Shown here in pieces: positions 25,444 to 33,708 of a stretch of DNA of 64,000 nucleotides. Numbering within the stretch: position 1 is the stretch's first letter; every line of letters starts with the position of its first letter. Location: NCBI RefSeq assembly GCF_016765775.1, contig NZ_JAESVN010000001.1, positions 682,001 to 746,000 on the forward strand. Reading direction: 5' to 3'. The notes below the pieces were generated by a model, which was given only the letters and a program-made list of their open reading frames with translations, had not been told where the DNA came from and ran no database searches. The translations under genes were made by a program, and so were the position numbers. Source of the stretch: Szabonella alba. GTDB taxonomy: Bacteria; Pseudomonadota; Alphaproteobacteria; Rhodobacterales; Rhodobacteraceae.

Positions 25444-27830
25444 GCATGGGAAAACCGCTGCCGCATGATGCGGCCCCGCTGCATGTCTCGGGCGCTGCGC
25501 GCTATGTCGATGACATCCCGCTGCCTGCCAATGCGCTGCATCTGGCCTTTGGCCTGTCGACTATCGCGCATGGCGAGATCACGGCGATGGATCTGTCGGC
25601 GGTGCGGGCAGCACCCGGCGTTATCGGCGTCTGGTCGGCGGATGATCTGCGCGCGCGCTTCGGCGCAGTGCCGGATTGCTCGCCTTCGGCGCATGATGAA
25701 CCGCTGCTGGCTGACGGTGTGGTGAAATATCTGGGCCATCCGGCGTTTCTGGTCGCCGCAACCAGCCATCTGGCCGCCCGCAAGGCCGCGCGACTGGGGC
25801 GGATCGACTATCGCGAATTACCCGCCCTTCTGACCGTCGATGACGCGCTGGCCGCCGACAGCCGGTTCGAGGACGGGCCGGTGATCTGGCAGAAGGGCGA
25901 TGCCAGCACCGCCATCGCCGCCGCCCCGCATCAGGTTCAGGGCAGTTTCGAGGTCGGCGGGCAGGAGCACTTTTATCTGGAAGGTCAGGTCGCGGCCTGC
26001 CTGCCACAGGATGGTGGGGAACTTGTCATCCATTCCTCGACCCAGCACCCGACCGAGATCCAGCACAAGGTCGCCCATGCTGCCCATCTACCGATGAGTG
26101 CTGTGCGCGTCGAGGTGCGCCGCATGGGCGGCGGTTTCGGCGGCAAGGAAAGTCAGGGCAACCATCTGGCCATTGCCTGCGCGCTGGTTTCGCTGGAGAC
26201 CGGGCGCCCGGCCAAGATGCGTTATGACCGGGACGATGACATGATGATCACCGGCAAGCGCCATGATCTGCGCATCCTTTACCGTGCGGGGTTCGATGCC
26301 GAGGGCCGGATTGCGGGGGTGGAGTTCACCCATCTGATGCGTTGCGGCTGGGCGCAGGATCTGTCCCTGCCCGTCGCCGACCGGGCGATGCTGCATTCGG
26401 ACAATTGCTATTTCCTGCCTGCGATCCGCATCGAAAGCCACCGCTTGCGCACCCATACCCAAAGCGCCACCGCCTATCGCGGTTTCGGCGGGCCGCAGGG
26501 CATGGTCGGGATCGAACGGGTGATCGACCATGTCGCCCATGCGGTCGGGCGCGATCCGGTCGCGGTGCGGCAGGTGAATTTCTATGCCCCGATGGGGGAG
26601 GGCCCGGCAGAGGCCGGGGGCGCTTCGCCACCCCGTTCTACAAACTGGCCCCCCGAGGATATTTTCAGACAGAAAAAGGCCGGAGAGATCCAGACGACGC
26701 CCTATCATATGCCGGTCGAGGATTTTGTCGGCGATGCGATGGTGGCCGATCTGCTGGCCTCGTCGGACTATCACGCGCGGCGGGCGGCGATTTCCGACTG
26801 GAACCGCAACAGCCCGATCCTGAAGCGCGGGATTGCCCTGTCGCCGGTGAAATTCGGGATTTCCTTCACGCTGACGCATCTCAATCAGGCAGGCGCGCTG
26901 GTCCATGTCTATCAGGACGGTTCGATCCAGTTGAACCATGGTGGCACCGAAATGGGGCAGGGCCTGTTCCAGAAGGTCGCGCAGGTCGTGGCAGGTGTGT
27001 TCGGAGTGGATGCAGCGGTGATCAGGATCACCGCCACCGATACCGGCAAGGTGCCCAATACATCTGCCACGGCGGCAAGCTCGGGCAGTGACCTCAACGG
27101 GATGGCGGCGCGGGCGGCGGCCCTGACGATCCGTGACCGCATGGCCGACTGTCTGGCGCTGCAGCATCAGACCACGGCGAACACCGTGCGCTTTGAGGAT
27201 GGCCATGTTCATGTCGGGGCCGAGGTTCTGGGTTTTGCCGAGGCGGCGGCGCGGGTCTATGCGGCGCGGGTCTCGCTGTCCTCGACCGGGTTCTATGCGA
27301 CGCCCAAGATCATCTGGGACCGCAAGCGCGGCACCGGGCGGCCCTTCCTTTATTTTGCCTATGGCGCGGCGGTAACCGAGGTGGTGATTGACCGCCTGAC
27401 CGGCGAAAACCGCATCCTGCGCACCGATATCCTGCATGATACCGGATCAAGCCTGAACCCGGCGCTGGATATCGGGCAAGTCGAAGGCGCCTATGTGCAG
27501 GGCGCGGGGTGGCTGACGATGGAGGAACTGGTCTGGGACGCCAAGGGCGCCTTGCGGACCCATGCGCCCTCGACCTACAAGATCCCGGCCTGTTCGGATC
27601 GTCCTCCGGTCTTCAATGTGCGGCTCTGGAACCGTCCGAACCGCGAGGACACGGTGGGCCGGTCCAAGGCGGTGGGGGAACCCCCCTTCATGCTGGGCAT
27701 CTCAACCTTTCTGGCGCTGTCGGATGCGGTTGCGGCCTGTGGTGACGGCTCGGTTTACCCGGCGCTGGACGCGCCCGCGACGCCCGAACGGGTGCTGGCG
27801 GCGGTGAAGCGGGTGGCGCGCGATGTTTGA
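25440..27830 (+). CDS. xdhB: Xanthine dehydrogenase large subunit (molybdopterin)
   Basis: Catalytic subunit binding the molybdenum cofactor, 796 residues. The start at 25440 overlaps the xdhA stop (ATGA). Cofactor loops in order: GGQEHFYLEGQ (about 177), MGGGFGGKESQ (about 230), TAYRGFGGPQGM (about 345), LNHGGTEMGQGLFQKVAQV (about 500), and the region of the catalytic glutamate AVGEPPFMLG (about 747). Residues about 388-418 are an in-frame copy of a dispersed repeat between NFYAPMGE and the normal QTTPYHMPVEDF. The end overlaps xdhC by 8 bases. Confidence 0.95.
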   Translation: MSMGKPLPHDAAPLHVSGAARYVDDIPLPANALHLAFGLSTIAHGEITAMDLSAVRAAPGVIGVWSADDLRARFGAVPDCSPSAHDEPLLADGVVKYLGHPAFLVAATSHLAARKAARLGRIDYRELPALLTVDDALAADSRFEDGPVIWQKGDASTAIAAAPHQVQGSFEVGGQEHFYLEGQVAACLPQDGGELVIHSSTQHPTEIQHKVAHAAHLPMSAVRVEVRRMGGGFGGKESQGNHLAIACALVSLETGRPAKMRYDRDDDMMITGKRHDLRILYRAGFDAEGRIAGVEFTHLMRCGWAQDLSLPVADRAMLHSDNCYFLPAIRIESHRLRTHTQSATAYRGFGGPQGMVGIERVIDHVAHAVGRDPVAVRQVNFYAPMGEGPAEAGGASPPRSTNWPPEDIFRQKKAGEIQTTPYHMPVEDFVGDAMVADLLASSDYHARRAAISDWNRNSPILKRGIALSPVKFGISFTLTHLNQAGALVHVYQDGSIQLNHGGTEMGQGLFQKVAQVVAGVFGVDAAVIRITATDTGKVPNTSATAASSGSDLNGMAARAAALTIRDRMADCLALQHQTTANTVRFEDGHVHVGAEVLGFAEAAARVYAARVSLSSTGFYATPKIIWDRKRGTGRPFLYFAYGAAVTEVVIDRLTGENRILRTDILHDTGSSLNPALDIGQVEGAYVQGAGWLTMEELVWDAKGALRTHAPSTYKIPACSDRPPVFNVRLWNRPNREDTVGRSKAVGEPPFMLGISTFLALSDAVAACGDGSVYPALDAPATPERVLAAVKRVARDV
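26601..26691 (+). repeat. Dispersed GC-rich repeat, copy 5, in frame inside xdhB
   Basis: GGCCCGGCAGAGGCCGGG and GGGGCGCTTCGCCACCCC are followed by CCCCCCGAGGATATTTTCAG and ACAGAAAAAGGCC. The tail matches copy 3 at 18954-19045. It adds about 30 residues to XdhB without a frameshift. Confidence 0.75.
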
Positions 27831-28827
27831 CCGGGCGGGAGTGCTGGCCGCGATTGCGGCGCATGGCCCGGTGGCGCGGGTCGTGGTCGCGGGGATCGAA
27901 GGATCGTCCCCGCGAGAGCCGGGGGCGGCGATGCTGGTCTGGCCGCAGGGACAATCCGGCACCATCGGCGGCGGTGCGCTTGAATATCAGGCGGCGGCGC
28001 GCGCGCGGGACCTGCTGGCCCGTCGCGGCGCGCGGGTAGTGGACCGCGTGCCTTTGGGCCCGGCCATCGGCCAATGCTGCGGTGGCGCGGTGACGTTGCT
28101 GACCGAGATCTACAGCGCGTCGGACACGATCCCCGATGATGTCGTTGCGCGCCCGGTCACGGGGGAGGCGACAGAGCCGCCGCTGGCCGTGCAGCGCCTG
28201 CTGGCGCGGGCGCGCGGACAGGGACAGCGCCCGGCCCCGCAACTGCTTCAGGGTTGGATGGTCGAACCCGTCCTGCGGCCCGAGCGGCAGATCTGGATCT
28301 GGGGCGCGGGCCATGTCGGGCGCGCGCTGGTGGGTGTGCTGGCCCCGCTGCCGGGCTTTGGCCTGACATGGGTGGATACCGCGCGGGACCGCTTTCCTGA
28401 CGCGATCCCCGAAGGGGTCGAGGCGCTCTGGACGCCGCATCCCGAACGGCTGGCGACCCATGCGCCGCAGGATGCCGAACATCTGGTGCTGACCTATTCG
28501 CATGCGCTGGATCTGGAATTGTGTCACCGGCTGCTGGGCCGGGGATTTCACCGGCTGGGCCTGATCGGGTCCGCCACCAAATGGGCGCGTTTCCGGTCAC
28601 GGCTGGGCGCGCTGGGACATGGGGCGACATCCATCGCCCGGATCGACTGCCCGATAGGAGACCTCGCTCTGGGCAAGCACCCGCAGGCCATCGCCATCGG
28701 CGTTGCCGCGCAACTGATGAACAGACAACAACAATCCGAGACGGAGATCACGGATGACCTCAGGGATGACAGAACTTTTGCGGCTGGAGGGGCTGACCAA
28801 GGCCTATCCGGGCGTCGTCGCCAATAG
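27823..28827 (+). CDS. xdhC: Xanthine dehydrogenase accessory protein XdhC
   Basis: Binds the molybdenum cofactor, promotes its sulfuration and inserts it into XdhB. 334 residues. The N-terminal XdhC_CoxI domain shows the small SPREPGAAMLVW block and GQCCGGAVTLL with its conserved cysteine pair. The C-terminal Rossmann domain has IWIWGAGHVGRALVG near residue 155 and later LGLIGSATKWARFR. It overlaps xdhB by 8 bases. Its last 74 bases overlap the start of the ABC ATPase gene in another frame, an unusually long overlap within the operon. Confidence 0.92.
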   Translation: MFDRAGVLAAIAAHGPVARVVVAGIEGSSPREPGAAMLVWPQGQSGTIGGGALEYQAAARARDLLARRGARVVDRVPLGPAIGQCCGGAVTLLTEIYSASDTIPDDVVARPVTGEATEPPLAVQRLLARARGQGQRPAPQLLQGWMVEPVLRPERQIWIWGAGHVGRALVGVLAPLPGFGLTWVDTARDRFPDAIPEGVEALWTPHPERLATHAPQDAEHLVLTYSHALDLELCHRLLGRGFHRLGLIGSATKWARFRSRLGALGHGATSIARIDCPIGDLALGKHPQAIAIGVAAQLMNRQQQSETEITDDLRDDRTFAAGGADQGLSGRRRQ

Positions 28828-30283
28828 CGACGTTTCCTTCGCCATCGGGACCGGTGAGGTCCATGCCCTTCTGGGGGAAAACGGCGCCGGGAAATCGACA
28901 TTGGTGAAGATGATCTACGGGCTGGTGAAGCCCGATACCGGCAGGATGGTCCTGCGCGGCCAACCTTATGCACCCGACAGGCCCGCCGAGGCGCGGCGGC
29001 AGGGGGTGGCGATGGTGTTTCAGCATTTCAGCCTGTTCGAGGCGCTGGACGTGGCCGAGAATGTGGCGCTGGGCATGGAAAACCCGCCGCCCATGCGCGA
29101 ACTGGCCGCCCGGATCCGCGCGGTGAGTGAGGAATACGGCCTGCCGCTGGACCCCGACCGCATGGTGGGCGATCTGTCGGCGGGCGAACGCCAGCGCGTC
29201 GAGATCGTGCGCTGCCTGTTGCAGGATCCGAAACTGCTGATCATGGATGAACCCACCAGCGTTCTGACCCCGCAAGAGGTCGAGATCCTGTTCCGCACCC
29301 TGCGGCAGCTTTCTGCAGAAGGCACGGCGATCCTATACATCAGCCACAAGCTGGAAGAGATCCGCGCGCTGTGCGACGAGGCAACGATCTTGCGGCGGGG
29401 CAAGGTGGTCGCCACCTGCACCCCGCGCGAACGGTCCGCGCGCGAGATGGCCGAACTGATGGTCGGCGCGGTGCTGACCCCGCCCGCCAAAAGCGCCAAG
29501 CCCAAGGGCGAGGTGGCGCTGGAGGTGCGCGACCTGTCCGCCGCCTCGCCTATCCCCTTCGGCACTTCGCTGAAACAGGTGAATTTCACCCTGCGCAAGG
29601 GCGAGGTTCTGGGCATTGCCGGGGTTGCGGGCAACGGGCAGGACGAATTGCTGCTGGCCCTGTCGGGAGAGTTGAAGTCCGATCCGGGCATGGTGCGGAT
29701 CGCCGGGCGCGACATGGGGGCCACCGGTCCGCAGGCGCGGCGCGCGGCAGGGCTGGTTTCGGCCCCCGAGGAACGGCTGGGCCACGCCGCAGCCCCCGAC
29801 ATGTCGCTGGTGGAAAACGCGCTGCTGTCGGGTGCACTGCGCAAGGGGCTGGTGCGGAATGGATTCATTGACTGGGCCGCGACCGAGGATTTCGCGGCGG
29901 GTATCGTCAAGGATTTCGACGTGCGCACACCGGGCACCCATGTCGCGGCCCGGGCACTGTCAGGCGGAAACCTGCAAAAATTCGTGGTGGGCCGCGAACT
30001 GAGCCAGAGCCCCGAGGTGATCGTCATCAACCAGCCCACCTGGGGCGTCGATGCGGCGGCGGCGGCGGCGATCCGTCAGGCGATCCTTGACCGGGCCGAG
30101 GCCGGGGCGGCGGTTGTCGTCATCAGCCAGGATCTGGATGAACTGCTGGAAATTGCAGATGATTTTGCCGCGCTGAACGAGGGACGGCTGACACCGACCC
30201 GCCCTGTCGAGGGGCTGGGGATCGAGGAGATCGGCCTGATGATGGGCGGCGCGCATGATATGGAGGTGGCACATGGTCACTGA
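28754..30283 (+). CDS. BMP-type nucleoside ABC transporter, ATP-binding protein
   Basis: 509 residues with two ABC cassettes, as in the NupA/YufO/RbsA-like ATPases of nucleoside importers. First cassette: Walker A GENGAGKS (about residue 42), signature LSAGERQRV, Walker B LLIMDEPT. Second: degenerate P-loop GVAGNGQDEL, LSGGNLQKFVVGRELS and INQPTWGVD. The start at 28754 has GGAG 9 bases upstream; ATG 28766 (MTELLRLEG) is an alternative that would shorten the overlap with xdhC. It follows xdhABC and precedes two permeases and a BMP lipoprotein-like binding protein, so purines or purine nucleosides are the likely cargo. Confidence 0.93.
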   Translation: MTSGMTELLRLEGLTKAYPGVVANSDVSFAIGTGEVHALLGENGAGKSTLVKMIYGLVKPDTGRMVLRGQPYAPDRPAEARRQGVAMVFQHFSLFEALDVAENVALGMENPPPMRELAARIRAVSEEYGLPLDPDRMVGDLSAGERQRVEIVRCLLQDPKLLIMDEPTSVLTPQEVEILFRTLRQLSAEGTAILYISHKLEEIRALCDEATILRRGKVVATCTPRERSAREMAELMVGAVLTPPAKSAKPKGEVALEVRDLSAASPIPFGTSLKQVNFTLRKGEVLGIAGVAGNGQDELLLALSGELKSDPGMVRIAGRDMGATGPQARRAAGLVSAPEERLGHAAAPDMSLVENALLSGALRKGLVRNGFIDWAATEDFAAGIVKDFDVRTPGTHVAARALSGGNLQKFVVGRELSQSPEVIVINQPTWGVDAAAAAAIRQAILDRAEAGAAVVVISQDLDELLEIADDFAALNEGRLTPTRPVEGLGIEEIGLMMGGAHDMEVAHGH

Positions 30284-30410
30284 GGCACGGCGCGATTTGC
30301 GCCCTCTCGCGGCCCCGATGGGCCGGTTCACCCCCGGGGATGGCCCGGAACTGCAAGGGGCGGCCATGCCTGCGGGTTGCGCGCGTCATGGACAGGGGGG
30401 CACGGCATGA
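30273..30410 (+). CDS. Possible small translationally coupled ORF (45 aa)
   Basis: This short frame fills the 124-base gap between the ABC ATPase and the first permease. ATG at 30273 follows GGAGGTG (30262-30268) at good spacing, a better ribosome site than that of the permease. The stop TGA at 30408 overlaps the permease start in an ATGA. The peptide is Gly/Ala/Pro/Arg-rich (MVTEARRDLRPLAAPMGRF at the start) and resembles nothing I know. It may simply be a coupling leader that carries ribosomes across the gap. Confidence 0.4.
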   Translation: MVTEARRDLRPLAAPMGRFTPGDGPELQGAAMPAGCARHGQGGTA

Positions 30411-31495
30411 TCCGGTTGGAAAAACGACCCTCCCCCTCGCGCTTCTGGCAGGTGGCGACACCGGTTCTGGCAGTCATTCTGACGATGATCGCGGGCGGGA
30501 TCATGTTCGCGCTGCTGGGCAAGGATCCGGTTGCAGCGATCCGCACGATCTTCTGGGATCCGCTGTTCCATCCGCAATTTGCCGATTATTCGCGGCCGCA
30601 GCTTCTGGTGAAGGCCGGGCCGCTGATCCTGATCGCGGTCGGGCTGAGCCTTGGGTTCCGCGCCGGGATCTGGAATATCGGTGCCGAAGGCCAGTATATC
30701 ATGGGCGCGATTTGCGGGGCTGCGGCGGGTCTGGCGCTTTACCCTGCCGACAGCCGCCTGATCTTTCCGCTGATGGTGATTGCGGGGGGCTTGGGCGGAT
30801 GGGCCTGGGGGATGATCCCGGCGATCCTGAAGACACGATTCAACACCAATGAGATCCTTGTCTCACTGCTGCTGGTCTATGTGGCGCAATCGCTGCTGGC
30901 CTCGATGGCGCTGGGGCGTCTGCGCAACCCCGAAGGCGGCGGCTTTCCGGGCAGCCGGAACCTCAGCCGCTGGGAAAGCTCGGCCAATCCCGAACTGATT
31001 GCCGGGACGGGGATGCATTGGGGCGTGGTCGCGGCCTTCATCGCGGTGATCGCGGCTTATATCCTGCTGCAGCGTCATATCCTTGGCTTCCAGATCAAGC
31101 TGGCCGGACAGGCGCCGCGTGCGGCACGCTTTGCCGGTGTCAATCCGGCGCGGCTGGTGGTGCTGTGCCTTGGCATCTCGGGGATGCTGGCCGGTCTTGC
31201 GGGCCTGTTCGAGGTGACGGGGCCTGCGGGGCAGATCAGCATCGACTTCAATTCGGGCTATGGGTTCACGGCGATCATCGTGGCCTTTCTCGGGCGGCTC
31301 AACCCCCTTGGCATCCTGCTGGCGGGGCTGTTGATGGCGCTCACCTATATCGGGGGGGAACTGGCACAGCTGATGCTGGGGCTTCCCGCAGCGGCGATCC
31401 AGGCCTTTCAGGGGATGCTGCTCTTCTTCCTTCTCGCGGTGGACCTTCTGTCCAATTACCGCATCAGAATTGCCGGACCGGCGGGGGTGGCGTGA
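30407..31495 (+). CDS. BMP-type nucleoside ABC transporter permease 1
   Basis: 362 residues, about 8-10 membrane segments, of the YufP/RbsC-like BPD_transp_2 family. MIRLEKRP at 30407 is the natural start: earlier residues in frame read as non-coding. The first membrane segment is FWQVATPVLAVILTMIAGG, and the conserved block GIWNIGAEGQYIMGA is near residue 90. The second conserved loop TRFNTNEILVSLLLVYVA follows. The end overlaps permease 2 by one base (TGATG). Confidence 0.92.
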   Translation: MIRLEKRPSPSRFWQVATPVLAVILTMIAGGIMFALLGKDPVAAIRTIFWDPLFHPQFADYSRPQLLVKAGPLILIAVGLSLGFRAGIWNIGAEGQYIMGAICGAAAGLALYPADSRLIFPLMVIAGGLGGWAWGMIPAILKTRFNTNEILVSLLLVYVAQSLLASMALGRLRNPEGGGFPGSRNLSRWESSANPELIAGTGMHWGVVAAFIAVIAAYILLQRHILGFQIKLAGQAPRAARFAGVNPARLVVLCLGISGMLAGLAGLFEVTGPAGQISIDFNSGYGFTAIIVAFLGRLNPLGILLAGLLMALTYIGGELAQLMLGLPAAAIQAFQGMLLFFLLAVDLLSNYRIRIAGPAGVA

Positions 31496-32427
31496 TGGAT
31501 TTCGGTGGTATCAATCCTGCGGTGCTGATCGCCTCGCTGATGGTGGCCTCGGTGCCGATCCTGCTGGCGGCGCTGGGGGAACTGGTGGTCGAGAAGGCGG
31601 GGGTGCTGAACCTTGGCGTCGAGGGCATGATGATCATGGGCGCGGTCTGCGGCTTCATCACCGCGGTCACGACCGGCAGTCCGCTGCTGGGCTTTCTGGG
31701 GGGTGCCCTGGGGGCGGCGGTGCTGAGCCTGATCTTCGCGCTGCTGACGCAGGTGCTGCTGGCCAATCAGGTGGCGACAGGTCTGGCGCTGACGCTGTTC
31801 GGGCTGGGACTGTCAAGCCTGCTGGGGCAGGGCTATGTCGGCATCAAGCCGCCCGCGACGGGGGTGGTTCCGCTGGGGCCGCTGGCCGATATTCCGGGGC
31901 TGGGGCGGATCCTGTTCCGGCATGACTGGATGGTCTATGCCTCCATCGCGATGGTGGCGGCGGTCTGGGCGGTGCTGCGCTTCACCCGCATGGGTCTGAT
32001 CCTGCGCGCGGTGGGCGAAAGCGCCGATGCCGCCCATGCGCTGGGCTACAAGGTGACGCGCATCCGGATCATGGCGATTCTGTTCGGGGGCGCCATGGCG
32101 GGGCTGGGCGGGGCCTATGTCAGTCTGGTGCGCGTGCCGCAATGGACCGACGGGATCACCGCAGGCGCGGGCTGGATCGCGCTGGCCATCGTTGTCTTTG
32201 CCAGCTGGCGGCCGGGCCGGGTGCTGATCGGTGCCTATTTGTTTGGCGGAATCACCGTGTTGCAGCTTAATCTGCAGGCAGCGGGGGCGCGAATCCCCGT
32301 CGAATACTTGTCGATGTCGCCCTATCTGATAACCATCCTTGTGCTGGTCATCATGTCCTCCGGCAAGGGCCGGGCCTCGCTGAACGCGCCCGCCTCACTG
32401 GGCCGGAATTTCCACGCCTCGCGCTAG
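31495..32427 (+). CDS. BMP-type nucleoside ABC transporter permease 2
   Basis: 310 residues, about 8 membrane segments, YufQ-like. It starts MDFGGINPAVLIASLMVAS and has the family blocks EKAGVLNLGVEGMMIMGAV and ANQVATGLALTLFGLGLSS. It pairs with permease 1 as a heterodimer; start and stop overlap by TGATG. Confidence 0.93.
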   Translation: MDFGGINPAVLIASLMVASVPILLAALGELVVEKAGVLNLGVEGMMIMGAVCGFITAVTTGSPLLGFLGGALGAAVLSLIFALLTQVLLANQVATGLALTLFGLGLSSLLGQGYVGIKPPATGVVPLGPLADIPGLGRILFRHDWMVYASIAMVAAVWAVLRFTRMGLILRAVGESADAAHALGYKVTRIRIMAILFGGAMAGLGGAYVSLVRVPQWTDGITAGAGWIALAIVVFASWRPGRVLIGAYLFGGITVLQLNLQAAGARIPVEYLSMSPYLITILVLVIMSSGKGRASLNAPASLGRNFHASR

Positions 32428-32448
32428 CGCGGGGCAAAACGCAGAAAC

Positions 32449-32468
32449 GCCGCGCGGTGACGCGCGGC
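32449..32468 (+). other. Intercistronic stem-loop with GTGA tetraloop
   Basis: GCCGCGCG and CGCGCGGC enclose GTGA, a GNRA-type loop, in the 90-base gap between permease 2 and the binding protein. On the plus strand it is followed by an A run, not a T run, so it is not a plus-strand terminator. It may protect RNA ends and help raise binding-protein level relative to the permeases. Confidence 0.6.
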
Positions 32469-32517
32469 AAAAATCCAACAGGGGCCGGAACAAGGCCCCG
32501 CCAACCGGGAGCACCCC

Positions 32518-33624
32518 ATGAATCGTAGAACTTTGCTGGCAACCGCAGCCCTTGGTCTGGGCCTTGGCCTTGGGGGCGCGGCCTCGGCGCAGGGCATGGA
32601 CAAGGTCAAGGCCTGTTTCGTCTATGTCGGTCCGGTCGGCGATGGCGGCTGGACCTATCAGCACCATCAGGGCCTTCTGGCCGTAGAGGCGGAATTCGGC
32701 GACCGTGTCGAGACCGCCTATCAGGAAAGTGTGCCGGAAGGCGCGGATGCCGAGCGTGTGCTGACGCAGATGGCGCTGTCGGGCTGCAACATCATCTTCA
32801 CCACCTCCTTCGGCTATATGGATGCCACCAACAACGTCGCGGCGAAGTTCCCCGATATCAAGTTCGAGCATGCGACCGGCTACAAGCGCGAACATCCGAA
32901 TGTCTCGATCTACAATGCGCGCTTTTATGAAGGCCGCGCGGTGACCGGGCTTATCGCGGGGCATATGACGAAGTCGAACAAGATCGGTTATATCGGGTCT
33001 TTCCCGATCCCCGAGGTTGTCCAGGGCATCAACGCGACCTACCTGCATGCCAAGAAGGTCAATCCCGATGTCTCGATCTCGGTCGTCTGGGCCTATACCT
33101 GGTTCGATCCGGCGAAAGAGGCCGATGCCGCCAAGGCGCTGATCGAGCAGGGCGTCGATGTGATCGTGCAGCATACCGATTCGACCGCGCCGCTGGCCGA
33201 GGCCGCCAAGACACCCGGCGTGATCGGGTTCGGTCAGGCCTCCGACATGTCGGAATACAAGACCAATCCCGATGGCACCCCTGGCCCGCGTGTTTCGTCG
33301 ATCATCGACGAATGGTCGCCCTATTACATCAAGCGCGTCGGTGCGCTGCTGGACGGGACATGGGAATCGATCGACAGCTGGGAAGGCATTGCCGCCGGTG
33401 AGGTTGTGATCGGTGAGATCACCGAGGCCGTGCCCGCCGAGGTGAAGGCCGAGGCCGAGGCGCTGCGCGATGCGATTGCCGATGGCAGCTATCACCCCTT
33501 CACCGGCCCGCTGAACAAGCAGGACGGTTCGGCATGGCTGGCCGAGGGTGAAACCGCCAGCGACGGGGATCTGCTGGGCATGAAGTTCTATGTCGAGGGC
33601 ATTTCGGGCGATATCCCGAACTGA
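32518..33624 (+). CDS. BMP family ABC transporter substrate-binding protein
   Basis: Periplasmic binding protein of the Med/PnrA-BmpA family, 368 residues. The signal peptide is MNRRTLLATAALGLGLGLGG to about residue 25 (ASA then QG); there is no lipobox cysteine, so it is secreted rather than lipid-anchored. Family landmarks are FVYVGPVGDGGWTYQHHQG, the FTTSFGYMDATNNVA segment, NARFYEGRAVTGLIAG and KIGYIGSFPIPEV. Members bind purine nucleosides. With the upstream xdhABC this suggests uptake and oxidation of purines. It is followed by a strong terminator. Confidence 0.92.
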   Translation: MNRRTLLATAALGLGLGLGGAASAQGMDKVKACFVYVGPVGDGGWTYQHHQGLLAVEAEFGDRVETAYQESVPEGADAERVLTQMALSGCNIIFTTSFGYMDATNNVAAKFPDIKFEHATGYKREHPNVSIYNARFYEGRAVTGLIAGHMTKSNKIGYIGSFPIPEVVQGINATYLHAKKVNPDVSISVVWAYTWFDPAKEADAAKALIEQGVDVIVQHTDSTAPLAEAAKTPGVIGFGQASDMSEYKTNPDGTPGPRVSSIIDEWSPYYIKRVGALLDGTWESIDSWEGIAAGEVVIGEITEAVPAEVKAEAEALRDAIADGSYHPFTGPLNKQDGSAWLAEGETASDGDLLGMKFYVEGISGDIPN

Positions 33625-33650
33625 TTGCCGGTCCGGGCTGACATGCGGTG

Positions 33651-33680
33651 AAGGGGGGCCTTTGTGCCCCCCTTTTCCTT
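33651..33680 (+). terminator. Rho-independent terminator after the purine module
   Basis: AAGGGGGGC (33651-33659) and GCCCCCCTT (33666-33674) flank a CTTTGT loop, followed by TTCCTT. It ends the operon that begins at xdhA. Confidence 0.85.
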
Positions 33681-33708
33681 GCGCCGAAGCCGTGGCAGGT
33701 TGCGCGGC

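Noticed and set aside
32449-32475. Terminator between permease 2 and the BMP gene
   Set aside because: The stem is followed by an A run on the coding strand, and termination here would cut off the binding protein.
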